From positions 186,001 to 250,000 of the forward strand of contig JAACJO010000013.1 of assembly GCA_013368445.1 (NCBI GenBank): a stretch of DNA of 64,000 nt. Reading direction: 5' to 3'. The notes under the pieces were generated by a model. It was not told where the DNA came from. It saw only the letters and a list, made by a program, of their open reading frames with translations, and searched no databases. This document shows, piece by piece, positions 37,591-48,999 of this stretch. How positions within the stretch are numbered: position 1 is the first letter of the stretch; the number at the start of each line of letters is the position of its first letter. This stretch comes from Leucocoprinus leucothites (Eukaryota > Basidiomycota > Agaricomycetes > Agaricales > Agaricaceae). Position numbers and translations under genes: made by a program.

Positions 37591-39181
37591 CAGTGGCTCA
37601 AAAAACTGTCCCAATGTTTTCGCATTTTGGACATATTTGCTAATACCAGGGCAGATATATGGCCTAGCATCCTGAAAATATTCACACAGGTACCTTGACA
37701 TATTGGGCGCATATATTCCCATGATCATATGACCTTGCACATCAATGAATTATTAATGAATTACCGAAAATATCTACACATTGGGACAGTTTTTTGACCC
37801 CCTGTTATCTACCTACTCAATACTTTGTATGACCTCCTCTTGCCCTGATAACTGCCTCAATCCTTCTGGGAATGCTTTCTATCAGCCTTTGGCACCTTTC
37901 CACTGGAATATTATTCCACTCCTCCACTAGCCTCTCCCACAATTCAAATACTCCCTTGGGTGGTCTTTCATATGCCTTCAGCTGGTTCTTCAGGTAGGTC
38001 CAGAGGTGTTCAATGGGATTTAGGTCAGGGGATTGTGCAGGCCATGATAGAACTTGAATTTTTTTGTCCACAAACCATTGTTGTCCCAGTTTTGAGGTAT
38101 GTTTTGGGTCATTATCCTGCTGGAATATCCTCTCCTCCTCCTCCATCTCCAACTTTTCAAAGCTTTCTACCACCCTATTGTCCAAAATCCTCCAGTATTG
38201 CACTGCATCCATATTCTCCTGAACCTCTATCAGCTTTCCTACCCCATTCCACCCCATACACCCCCACACCATCATGTTACCACCTCCTCCATGTTTGACA
38301 GTAGGGAGAGTGGTCCTATCTAACAGTGGTTCCCCCCTCTCCTTCCAGGTATACACCTTTCCATCTGATCCAATCCTGTTGATCTTTGTTTTATCTGTCC
38401 ACAACACCCTCTCCCAGTCCTCCACTGTCCAATTCCTATGTTCATGTGCAAAGTCAAGGCATTCCTCACAATGTCACTTTTGAGTAGAGGTTGTTTGATC
38501 TTGGTTACAGAGCAAAATTCATTGTCCTGAAGGGTATTTCTGACAGTTTTGGGTGTGACAAGGTCATACAGAGTAGAGTTAATGAAATTTATAGCCTGGA
38601 CAGCGTTGTCTAGCTTTCCAGAGGTTATTTGGTGAATTATTGCTTTTTTATCACAAGAAGAAAGCTTGGAAGGACTCCTCCCTTGTGGTTTTCCTTGTCC
38701 CCATCAACTTCTTTCTTGATCCTCCCAACAGTAGACTTGCCTAGACCAGTGTTATGTTCAATCTGGTACAAGGAGTAGCCATCTTTGAAAAGAGAAGTGA
38801 TTTGAGAGTATTGGGTAGAGGAGATAGCTCTCATGATGTAGTGGCAGGAAGAAAGACAGTTGTAACCATCTCAACATGTCAACCAAGGTCACATGATCTT
38901 GTTTATTGCTCCCATGCCTGCCCTAATGCTCCTCTGGCATGTTACAAGGTAGATACTGGGAGGCTGACAGGGGGTCAAAAAACTGTCCCAATGAGTAGAT
39001 ATTTTCGATAATTCATTTATAATTCATTGATGTACAGGGTCATGTGATCATGTGAATATATGCTCCCAATATGTCAAGGTACCTGTGTGAATATTTTCAG
39101 GATGCTAGGCCATATATCTGCCCTGGTATTAGCAAATATGTCCAAAATGCGAAAACATTGGGACAGTTTTTTGAGCCACTG
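37591..39181 (-). mobile_element. Tc1-type DNA transposon, copy a (decayed), inside copia-1
   Basis: 1591 nt bounded by TA (37589-37590 and 39182-39183). Ends are inverted: CAGTGGCTCAAAAAACTGTC... and its complement. Each end of ~215 nt also carries an inner, inverted copy of the terminal motif. Copy b is almost the same length, in the opposite orientation. Confidence 0.95.
37817..38834 (-). pseudogene. Tc1 transposase, decayed copy a
   Basis: Same protein as copy b but in broken frames. The catalytic half remains open at 38425-37817 (WTDKTKINRIG, QQDNDPKHTS, SPDLNPIEHLW). The N-terminal HTH part is at 38834-38637, with frameshifts between. The first catalytic motif reads DKTK where copy b has DETK. 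Several CpG of copy b are TpG here (for example GCGACATCGTGAGGAACGCC against GTGACATTGTGAGGAATGCC). Confidence 0.85.
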
Positions 39182-42100
39182 TATGATTCGCTGGATTCTC
39201 CAGCGAGCTCCACTAGAACAGACCAGATCCGAAAAAGCTATTTACGCCGAATACTTACTGGATATTGGATATACCCAGGAAGATCCAGCAGAAGAATGGC
39301 CCGCACTCCCTCCAGTGGACGTGAGTGAAAATCAGTTTTTTCTATCCATGCCTACAAGGCACCCATGCAGTACCTGTAATGACGGAATCTTCAACTGCAT
39401 CCCACAAACCCAAAACAAATGGGCTCAGTACTGGGGTGCGGAAAACAACATTGATGTTGTGGAGCATCCTCACTCTTGCTTTTGTCTTGGATGTGACCAC
39501 ACTCTGGAAGATTATGTCGAGGAAGCCATAAGCATACCCACTTGGCTTCGAGGCTGGTGGCATACAGAAATACTGAAGGCCCTTCACGCTGACCTCCTGG
39601 ATCCACAGAACCCACCTACATCAATGGATGTAGACTCCTTGGACATCGCCCCAGTGATTACTCCATGGGACAGCTATTGGAAGCTGGCTCCCGAGGAACC
39701 TATGGAGGTCGAACGCACCCATTCCCTAGCTCTGGCTACTGGTCCGTGTCCATGCATTTCAAGTGCCAAAGAATGGCAAGAGGGTATGGTCATAGACCAT
39801 GATCTGTTCACTGAATCTGCCAGCACAACAGAAGGCAAAATGACCGATGAGGATTACCGATGCAGTGCAGGGTATGTATCTCATGATTTACCGATCAGAA
39901 CTCGCTCTAATGCTTGTTGTCAGACCCAAGATGACTCTTCCAACCAGAAGGAGGAAGAAGAAGACAAAGAAGGTCGACAGCAATGCCACCTGGCACAAGA
40001 AGACCGGAAACGGTTTTCACAGGAGGGTGAAGCATGGCAGGAGCGACCTTGGATGAAAGGTCTAGGGGAAGTTTCAGAAGATCGATCTCTTAAAGATCGA
40101 TCTTTAGATAGATTTGGACAGCGGCCAGTTACTCAACTGGCAAATAAATTTGCTTTATCATTCGCATGTCCAGCTACCGAAGGAACTTTGTCAGGTACTG
40201 ACTCATCTGATCGTACTAAATCTGAGATAATCTTATATGGTGATCATCTTCAAGAAGCTCAAAGACTTCAGTCTAGAACTGAATCCGAGATTGATCAAGA
40301 CTCATGGGAAATGTTTGAAAGATTTCAACATATTTCTGCAAGGGGTTACAAGGACTTATGGCTACTCGACTCAGGCGCATCATCGCATTACACAAATAAT
40401 ATTCATGATTTTATGTATTATGAAGCATTTGATGAGCCCTTAAAAGTAAGAACAGCTGGAAAAGATATGCCTATACTGGTATTAGGTTGGGGCACAGTAC
40501 TCTTTGACACTGTTATACAAGTCGACGAAGCTAATATAGAAGAGTGACACATCACTCTTTTACCAGTCCTTTATATGCAAGGTGGTTCTTATCGCTTAGT
40601 ATCCATTGCAAAGCTATGCTTCGATGGAACTACAGCTATAATTGATGGTGAAACGATGCAATTCGGAAGAGAAGGGGTCTGCCTTCTTGAAGGATTTGCA
40701 TCGAAACAAGGACAACCTAACTTGCACTGGTTACATATGAAAATCGTACATAGCCAATATGCAGCGTTAAACATTGGACTTGCTAAAAATATATCATGGG
40801 AAGTAATCCATCAGAGGATGGGTCATGCTTCGGATTGAGTCTTATGAAAAGTACATGAAAATACTATCGTGATAGACAACATCGAAGGACCTACATTAGC
40901 AACACCAATTTGTAAGGGTTGCATTGCAGGGAAAACTCCTTGCTCCCATTACTCTGAGAATCCCACCAGAGCAAGTCGACCAATGGAATTAATCCATGCC
41001 GACTTAAAAGAATATCTGACATTATCGTATTATAAACTTAAATATGTTTTGACGATGGTCAATGACTATTCTTCACATGCTTGGATCGGTTTATTAAAGA
41101 AGAAATCAGAAACAGCTGATTTGCTTATTGCTTTCATTAATATGAACAAAATGCAAATAGGCCATAATACGCAAACTCTTCGAACCGATATGGGTGGAGA
41201 ATTTACTTCAGCCCAACTAAAGCATTGGTTAGCCATGAATGGAACCACTCATGAAATGAGTGCGCCACATGTTCATGAACAGAATGGTTGTGCGGAACAC
41301 ATGCACCGAACTCTTCATGAGAAAATGCAGGCGATGTGAAAACACGCATGTATCCCCGATGGCTGGTGGAATTTTGCACTTCACCATGCAACACATGTTT
41401 ACAATCGAACGCCACTATCACGTTTGAATTGGAGGACACCATCTGAGATGATCTCTGGCAGAAAGCCTTTGATTAATCACTTAAAGGTATTTGGTTGCGG
41501 AGCACATGTTTTCCTTCCTGATGAAGTAAGGAATAATGCTCTCAGTTCCAAAACGGAATATATGATCCATTTAGGATGCACCCTAGATAAGAAGAACTAC
41601 CTATTTATGCATACACGCAATAATACGGTGTTCATGGGAAATCAAGCCATATTCATAGAAAGTCATTTTCCAAAGTGTAAAGAATCCGAGACACCTATGA
41701 CAGTCTTAGGATCTTCTGAGGGTGTACAGGCTAATCACCCCTTACCCACTGTCCCAGGGAATGGCAATAGCTCTTCCTATGACCCTTTGGATTATTATCT
41801 CAACCCTCATCGGAATAGTTCGTCTTCCTCCGATGATCTAAGTCCTAAATCTCCGAAGTCTTCTGACTCTGACAAGAGAGGGAAGAGACCTCAACGTGGT
41901 TCTAGTATAATTGCTCCAAGACCTGACAGGAGTCTCATCAGCAAGCCTGAATTCATTCAGGGTTCGAGCTCTAAACCTGAGATAAAGCCTCTCAAGTATA
42001 GAAAGCCAACTCCATACCCTCCTTGATCCATACAAATCAAGGAAGAGAGTGAATCTGAGGTTGAAATACCTGAACAAACACCACGCGATGATCAATCAGA

Positions 42101-44001
42101 CTATGATGATCATCTGTCATATGCGGATGAGGATGAAATGCGAGACTTAAATGAACATCTAAGAAGTATAAGCTTGCATCCCACAGACGATCCAAGATCT
42201 CCTAGAAATAGATCACAATCTAGATCCTTTGATTATTCTCGATTGCCTTCTCCATATGACTTTTCAAGGTATGAAGATCCCCCTCAGGAGTATACTCCCA
42301 AGACTGGTGATTTGGACAGACTACCTCATTCCTCTGAAAGGAGACTTCTTGAACATTCAATGCGACAATCTCACAGAGAAGTTGTACAAGAATCTCCGAC
42401 AAGAAAGCACAACCAGAGTCAATTGGACAAAAGTTTATCTGATCGCCAACATAAACAGCAAAAAGAAAATGTATATGAACAGGTGAACCTTAAAAATTAC
42501 CCATCATATGTACTGCCTCTGGAAGATCCATTAACAGTGGTTAGACACACATTCAGAAGGGGTGACCCTCTTCTTGAAAATTTAGATCAACCACGGGATC
42601 AGCCTTCTCCGATCAGAGTTCTACTAGAAAGACCTCAACGAAATAGGAAACCTCCTTTTCATGAAGGTAACATATATGGAGAAAGAGAACATCCGGTCCG
42701 AGCTCTTATAAATAGAAGTCCCATATTTGAAAATCTTCGTACTCGAAGACAAAGAAGCCGTGACTTCGATAGAGCAATACAAAATAGGACAACGGATCAA
42801 AATCCTTCACAAAGTACTCCTGATATTAATCAAGGAGGAGATGGAAGTCCAATGAATATCAGCAAAAATGCTGAATCAGCTTTAATGATCCATCTTAACA
42901 AACTTTGTAAAGAAGAAGGGGTACAATTTATCAATTATCTATGCGCTTGCAAAGTCGAGGACAATTTAACTCCAAAAAAGTTCTCAGACTTAGCAAGACT
43001 TCCACCAGACATTTCTAAACAATGGATGGAAGCATGCATGGAAGAATTGAACGCATTGGAAAATAGAAAGGTGTATTCTATTACTAAGCTTCCAGAAGGA
43101 AGAAAAGTGATTAAAAATTGATGGGTATTTACTCCTAAATCAGATGGGTGAAAATGTGCTCAACTGGTTGCCAAAGGATTTTCCCAAGTAGAGGGAATTG
43201 ACTTTGATGAACTCTTCAGTCCCATAGTCCAATATGAGACAACTTGTCTTATATTTGCACTTGCAGCACTTCATGACTGGGACATGTTTGGCCTGGATGT
43301 GAAAACTGCATATCTTTATGGACAACTCGATGAAGAGATATACATGGAGATGCCTGAAGGTTTCGAAATGAAATTGGCACCTCTAGGGAGCGTTCTTAAA
43401 TTGGAACAGTCACTTTATGGACTAAAGCAGTCTGGACATCAATGGTGGATTGAACTTTCTTCTTATATGGAAGAATTGGGCTTTACACGTTCGACTATTG
43501 ATGCCGGAGTATACTATATGCATGACAAATCGACAAATCAATTGATCGTTGCCTTAGTATATGTTGACGACGCTAAGTTCATAGGACCAAAAGGTTCTAA
43601 ACTTCTTGCTGAAAAGAAAGCAGCATTTATGAAGAAATGGGAATGTCGTAACTTAGGACCTGACGCAGAGTTCTTAGGAATGACTATTATTCGTGATCGA
43701 AAAAAGCGAGAGCTTTCGATAGATCAAACTGTTTATTTAAAGTTTCTGGCTATGAAGAGACTCCACTTTCTCAAGGATATATCTTTGAAAAGAACAAAGA
43801 ACAAGCGAGTCCCAAATTCATGAATGCTTATCAGCGATTAGTAGGATCAATCATGTATTTGATGATTGGTACAAGACCAGATATTGGTTTTGCCACCGTT
43901 AAATTATCACAACACATGGTTAACCCATCTACTGCACATTATTGTGCAGGAATGCATCTACTTTGATACTTGAATCGAACACAGAAATATAGTATCACAT
44001 A

Positions 44002-45594
44002 CAGTGGCTCAAAAAACTGTCCCAATGTTTTCGCATTTTGGACATATTTGCTAATACCAGGGCAGATATATGGCCTAGCATCCTGAAAATATTCACACAG
44101 GTACCTTGACATATTGGACGCATATATTCCCATTATCACATGACCTTGTCCATCAATGAATTAATAATGAATTATCGAAAATATCTACTCATTGGGACAG
44201 TTTTTTGACCCCCTGTCAGCCTCCCAGTATCTACCTTGTAACATGCCAGGGGAGCATCAGGGCAGGCGTGGGAGTAATAAACAAGATCATGTGACCTTGG
44301 TTGACATGTTGAGATGGCTACAACTGTCTTTCTTCCTGCCACTACATCATGAAAGCTATCTCCTCTACCCAATACTTCCAAGTCACTTCTCTTCTCAAAG
44401 ATGGCTATTCCTTGCGCCAGATTGAACATAAAACTGGTCTAGGAAAGTCTACTGTTGGGAGGATCAAGAAAGAAGTTGATGGGGACAAGGAAAACAACAA
44501 GGGAGGACATCCTTCCAAGCTTTCTCCTCATGATAAAAAAGCAATAATTCACCAAATAACCTCTGGAAAGCTAGACAATGCTGTCCAGGCTACAACTTTC
44601 ATTAACTCTACTCTGTCTGACCCTGTCACACCCCAAACTGTCAGAAATACCCTTCAGGATAATGGATTTCGCTCTGTAACCAAGATCAAACAACCTCTAC
44701 TCAAAAAGCGACATCGTGAGGAACGCCTTGACTTTGCACATGAACATAGGAATTGGACAGTGGAGGACTGGAAGAGGGTGTTGTGGACAGATGAAACAAA
44801 GATCAACAGGATTGGGTCAGATGGAAAGGTGTATACCTGGAAGGAGAGGGGGGAACCACTGTCAGATAGGACCACTCTCCCTACTGTCAAACATGGAGGA
44901 GGTGGTAACATGATGGTGTGGGGGTGTATGGGGTGGAATGGGGTAGGAAAGCTGATAGAGGTTCAAGGGAATATGGATGCAGTGCAATACTGCGAGATTT
45001 TGGACAATGGGGTGGTGGAAAGCTTTGAAAAGTTGGAGATGGAGGAGGAGGAGAGGATATTCCAGCAGGATAATGACCCAAAACACACCTCAAAACTGGG
45101 ACAACAATGGTTTGTGGACAACAACATTCAAGTTCTACCATGGCCTGCACAATCCCCTGACCTAAATCCCATTGAACACCTCTGGACCTACCTGAAGGAC
45201 CAGCTGAAGGCATATGAAAGACCACCCAAGGGAGTATTTGAATTGTGGGAGAGGCTAGTAGAGGAGTGGAATAAGATTCCAGCAGAAAGGTGCCAAAGGC
45301 TGATAGAAAGCATGCCCAGAAGGATTGAGGCAGTTATCAGGGCAAGAGGAGGTCATACAAAGTATTGAGTAGGTAGATAACAGAGGGTCAAAAAACTGTC
45401 CCAATGAGTAGATATTTTCGATAATTCATTATTAATTCATTGATGGACAAGGTCATGTGATCATGGGAATATATGCGCCCAATATGTCAAGGTACCTGTG
45501 TGAATATTTTCAGGATGCTAGGCCATATATCTGCCCTGGTATTAGCAAATATGTCCAAAATGCGAAAACATTGGGACAGTTTTTTGAGCCACTG
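44002..45594 (+). mobile_element. Tc1-type DNA transposon, copy b (intact), inside copia-1
   Basis: 1593 nt with TA duplications at 44000-44001 and 45595-45596. Inserted between the reverse transcriptase and RNase H regions of copia-1; removing it with one TA restores the surrounding reading frame. Outer inverted ends are at 44002-44027 and 45569-45594. Inner, oppositely facing copies are at 44190-44215 and 45381-45406. Confidence 0.95.
44349..45368 (+). CDS. Tc1/mariner-family transposase, DD34E, intact
   Basis: Cut-and-paste transposase, 339 aa, one exon. An N-terminal helix-turn-helix (ITSLLKDGYSLRQIEHKTG-like, residues ~8-35) and a second HTH region (~60-110, with TPQTVRNTLQDNGF) bind the inverted ends. 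The catalytic triad is Asp in WTDETKI, Asp in QQDNDPKHTS and Glu in SPDLNPIEHLW, with 34 residues between the second Asp and the Glu (DD34E). GGGGNMMVWGCM is the usual Gly-rich block. The full length is normal for Tc1 proteins, with no stop or frameshift. Together with intact ends, this suggests the most recent arrival in the nest and possible activity. It rides within a dead retrotransposon on the same strand. Confidence 0.95.
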   Translation: MKAISSTQYFQVTSLLKDGYSLRQIEHKTGLGKSTVGRIKKEVDGDKENNKGGHPSKLSPHDKKAIIHQITSGKLDNAVQATTFINSTLSDPVTPQTVRNTLQDNGFRSVTKIKQPLLKKRHREERLDFAHEHRNWTVEDWKRVLWTDETKINRIGSDGKVYTWKERGEPLSDRTTLPTVKHGGGGNMMVWGCMGWNGVGKLIEVQGNMDAVQYCEILDNGVVESFEKLEMEEEERIFQQDNDPKHTSKLGQQWFVDNNIQVLPWPAQSPDLNPIEHLWTYLKDQLKAYERPPKGVFELWERLVEEWNKIPAERCQRLIESMPRRIEAVIRARGGHTKY

Positions 45595-46125
45595 TATACT
45601 TGTTCTGGGGTCCAATTCAAAAATAATAAACCAATAATCGATGTACAAGCATATTCAGATTCGGATTGGGCTCAAGATCCTGATACTCGATTGAGCGTAA
45701 CAGGCAACATTGTGTTGATAGGGAATGCACCAATTTCTTGGTCTTCTCGAAGACAGAAGTCTGTAGCAACATCTTCTACCAAAGCCGAATATATGGCAAT
45801 ATCCGATACAGGAAAACAACTTGTTTGGATATCCAACCTCTTACAAGAAGTTGGGATAATGATCGATCCTCCTATTTTATTTGGAGATAATATGGGTTCA
45901 AAGTTTTGGGCTGAAAACCCAGTAACTGAGAAATGTTCAAAACATGTCGATATTCATTATCATGTCATAAGGCAATGGGTCGCACAAGGAAAACTTGTGA
46001 TAGATTTTATCGAAGGGAAAAATAACCCTGCCGATTTACTTACTAAAAATCTGGATCATATTCTCTTCAAACGATTCCTCCCTTATTATGGTTTAAGGTT
46101 CCTCTAAGCTTCAAGCAAGGAGGAG

Positions 46126-46737
46126 TGTTGCGAAAGTACTAGACGCTCTAATGAAGCGCCCTACAGGCTTGCCTTTAGTGAGCATGAGAACCTTTCCAAT
46201 GATTGCTCTCAGACTATTCTAGGATTGATTCCATCACAGATCAGTACATATAGTTATGATCCAATCATTATGTCTTAGTATATTTCACGATATGTAGTAT
46301 GACTGAATATGATATCCGTAGAGTAATAATTAGTCAGAATGACTCTAGATGAAGCCATTCATGAGTCAGGATGATATATATGACTAGTAATGAGTCAGTC
46401 CGACTCAGACACAGTCAGCATGATTATGATACCATTATATGAGTCGATAGTATGCGATATATTCTATGACTCAGTAGACATTGTAGAAACATATAAAATA
46501 CAGACTAGAATTCAGTGGTAGAATAAGTTTTACCAATTCTATTGTGTACAACTAAACAACTATCATCATCATTACTTCACTTGAACTCAATGTTCTACAC
46601 AACTTTACTCAGCTACCGTTCTACACTGATTACTCACCGTTACAACCGACTAAACTATTGTTCTTACGAAGTGAGTGTGTCATAGATTGCTCAGTCACTG
46701 TGCACTATGCTGTGTAGCAGCAATTACTGTTTCAACA
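46126..46737 (+). repeat. copia-1 3' LTR
   Basis: Same length (612 nt) as the 5' LTR. By eye about fourteen difference sites, of which about eleven are CG against TG or CA. Confidence 0.95.
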
Positions 46738-47087
46738 AGTGATGCTTCAAGTTTGACCAATCCCCTGCAAAAGTAATCCCTATGTCATAAATGCCATCAT
46801 AAATACAGGAATAGAGAATGACACTTAACACTAACATACCAAAAACAGAACCATGCCTAGTGCATAGTATCATACATGGCTCAGGACAATTCAGAGTGAT
46901 ATTCTTCTAAGTTCTCAGCCATCACCTTCCACTTGGACTTTTCACAGTCCTCATCATCACCTACGAAAGTCAGAACCAGACATCTATGTTGAAACACATA
47001 GGTGCAATTAATCTATAATACATTTGACAACCTGTAACCTCCCAGGAGACAGCGAGACACCCACAATGCAAAACAATATTACTGCAC

Positions 47088-47175
47088 TACTGTTACACTA
47101 CTGCTACACACCCACTACACACCCACTATGGTCCTGCTACACTACCACTATGGTGCCACTACAGTGTTCTTACAC
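47088..47175 (+). repeat. Degenerate CCACTAC array
   Basis: Short repeats of C(T/C)(A/G)CTAC inside the right part of the TIR element, a CpG-poor version of the CCGCTAC array at its left end. Confidence 0.65.
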
Positions 47176-47631
47176 ATTCACTACTGTATCTTCAAATGGA
47201 CCTTGCCTATTGTTGTTTCCTAACAAAAATTGAGGATTCAGCACTTCTTCCATGTTGACAATGGGTCTGCTGTGAATGGATGGCAGTGTGGAGTAAAGTT
47301 TTGACTCAGAGGGCATGGTATCTTGAGGCAAATATGCTATATTATGTTATACTGGAGGCTGAGACAGTTGTTATTGAGACAGTATCTGTTCAGTACTAAT
47401 AGGTATATAGCCATGATGTTTGAAGTGATCTAAGGAGATCCTTGAAGTGTGAGGGTGAAGCTCATGTAGGGCACTGGCTTAAAATAAAGAGAGCAAGCAA
47501 GCTTAGTTGTTTATTTTGCATAGGAGGTATTGCATGAGCTTTACATGCAGCATAGGTGTTAACTGTGGCAATAGTGGGTATTTTGGATGGTCATGAGCCC
47601 AGTAAGGACACTATGTAGAATATGGTAAGTA

Positions 47632-47716
47632 GTGGTAGTGTAGCAGTAATGTAGTGGTGGTGTAGTGGTAACATAGCAGTAGTGTAGTGGGTGGTGCAGT
47701 AGTGGTAGCAGTAAAT
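47632..47716 (-). repeat. GTAGTGG array (right subterminal, inverted)
   Basis: GTAGTGGTAGTGTAGCAG-type repeats are the reverse complement of the left CCGCTAC array with CG changed to CA or TG. They form part of the right inverted end of the TIR element. Confidence 0.75.
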
Positions 47717-48051
47717 TATCGGTACCCCATCAACATACACTTGGTCATCAGAAATAAAACACAATAACAAATGCACAACTGCCAACAATTTCTCACTCTG
47801 ACCAAAAATTATTAGTTCTGTTCTCTACTTTATCTAAATAGAAGGCTAATTCCCACAATATCTCACAGGGGATCAAGACCATCTGATGAGTGAAATGGGT
47901 GTGTGGTATTTACACTCATTTGAAGCAACATTCAACCAGTGCCAGTATAATTTGAAGGAATATCAGTACACAAATTTAAGTAAGGGGTCAGTGAGGAATA
48001 GTGGAACCACATGTGCAGGGAGTCTCGCATTCAAGTGCCTTCTTCTTCCCT

Positions 48052-48620
48052 TCAAGCACAATAACCATCATGATATATGGCCTTGGATGTGGACAAGAGC
48101 ATATTAAGTTCTTTTTCAACATTTAATTGGCCTCTAAAAGATGTAAACCCCAAGTATTCCAGTTTGGGGAACACGGCCAGTAGATTCCTCACCAAGGCCA
48201 TCTTTTGCTCGGGTGTCAAAGGGAGAGCAGGGGGTTCATAGCTGACAATTTCTGAGAGCTGAGAGTGCATCCATGGAGCCCCCATAGTACTCAATGTCAC
48301 TGGGGTAGAGCAGAAAAGGTCAGTGAGGTCTAGCCTGAGAAGGATGGACTCAAGCATCCCATGCATCACAATATCCTCTACAAGTCCGGCATCTAACAAG
48401 GGGGTCCAAGGAATGTAAAGTCATTGTAACCCCATCCATGCCTGTAGCATGGATGCCACATCCACAGTGGACAAACCACTTTGGTCAATTTCCAAATTTA
48501 ACTCCTTCAAAGGGGTCTTAAAAAGTGGTATCAAGTTATTCCCCACATGTAGTGCAACATCGGATGACCCAGATAAATGTAAATGATGAAGGTTTGGAAA
48601 TGCCCGGGCAATTCCCTTGA
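48052..48620 (-). pseudogene. F-box (type II) pseudogene, 3' half
   Basis: C-terminal part of a copy of the F-box gene at 31998-33653 (ILKGIARAFPNLHHLHLSG, TPEQKMALVRNLLAVFPKLEYLGF). It breaks at 48620, exactly where copia-2 and its TSD begin. The 5' half continues at 55685. Frame breaks near 48420 suggest further decay, and many CpG of the intact gene are TpG or CpA here. Confidence 0.85.
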
Positions 48621-48625
48621 GTATC

Positions 48626-48999
48626 TGTTGAATCATGTGCGCGTTTACACGCTGCTATATTAGTGTTCACTCTCAATTATGACATATGCATCCTATTATT
48701 AGATACCACTATGTTTACACACATATACTTTGTGCGGACTATACATGTTTTACTATATGTTTTACTTGTACCCTTTACCACCTTGAAACGATGGTGTAAT
48801 GTCCTCTATATGGTAGATATTATTCGGACATTCTAGTATAAATACTTTGTATTTTCTTTGTAATTCTACAGTCAATTCTACTCTCTCAGTCGCAACTACT
48901 ACCTCGAACATACTCCCATAACAGACCAACTGCCTAGTAAAGTGAGTCTCGACCTCGTCATCTACCTTCACCGCTACACTCCCCATTGCTGCTTCGACA
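48626..48999 (+). repeat. copia-2 5' LTR
   Basis: TG...CA, 374 nt, unrelated in sequence to the copia-1 LTR. Differences from its partner at 55302-55679 are nearly all CG against TG or CA. Confidence 0.95.

Larger units (their letters stand above)
35060..46107 (+). pseudogene. copia-1 gag-pol polyprotein, interrupted
   Basis: Gag-like helices lie at 35300-35700 (PELLRVMILLHLLPDDWEPVIQ). Protease has LLDSGASSHYT near 40365. GAG-preintegrase has HQRMGHASD. Integrase has HADLKEYL, TDMGGEFTS and NGCAEHMHRTLHEKM. Reverse transcriptase has LDVKTAYLYGQLDEEIYMEMPEGF, LKQSGHQWW and ALVYVDDAKF. RNase H has DSDWAQD, SSTKAEYMA and DNMGSKFW, ending NPADLLTKNLDHILFKRFL at TAA 46105-46107. I count 13 in-frame TGA (35189, 35300, 36138, 36528, 37215, 40545, 40836, 40842, 41337, 42024, 43119, 43149, 43964) and indels near 36100 and 43760. 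In most cases alignment to copia-2 or the family suggests Arg at the TGA. Between gag and protease is ~2.6 kb of coding sequence without a domain I know. Confidence 0.9.
34163..46737 (+). mobile_element. copia-1: Ty1/copia LTR retrotransposon with two nested Tc1 elements
   Basis: 612-nt LTRs at 34163-34774 and 46126-46737 begin TG and end CA. The flanks AGTGA (34158-34162 and 46738-46742) are a perfect 5-bp TSD. The primer-binding site directly follows the 5' LTR and a purine run (AAGGAGGAG, 46117-46125) precedes the 3' LTR. Coding order is gag, a long spacer region, protease, integrase, reverse transcriptase, RNase H: the copia order. Total length is 12.6 kb because two 1.59-kb Tc1-type transposons (37591-39181 and 44002-45594) are inserted at TA sites. 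Without them it is about 9.4 kb, still long for a copia element. Not autonomous now because of many TGA codons and two indels. Confidence 0.95.
33943..47728. mobile_element. Non-autonomous TIR element split by copia-1
   Basis: The left end GGGGGTCCAGAATTTACCGC and the reverse complement of the right end (GGGGTACCGATAATTTACTG) are imperfect inverted repeats. Both lead into CCGCTAC-type arrays. Flanks are ATCGACATA (33934-33942) and ATCAACATA (47729-47737), a 9-bp TSD with one CpG-to-CpA difference. Removing copia-1 and one copy of its TSD leaves about 1.2 kb with no coding capacity. An 8- or 9-bp TSD fits a hAT or Mutator-type transposase acting in trans; the superfamily is not decided. The left part is 33943-34162 and the right part 46743-47728. 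Confidence 0.7.

Noticed and set aside
37510..37740. Recurring small protein frame (PNMSRYLCEYFQDARPYICPG) at 37510, 39071, 43939 and 45457
   Set aside because: It is the translation of the Tc1 inverted ends and appears four times because there are four ends.
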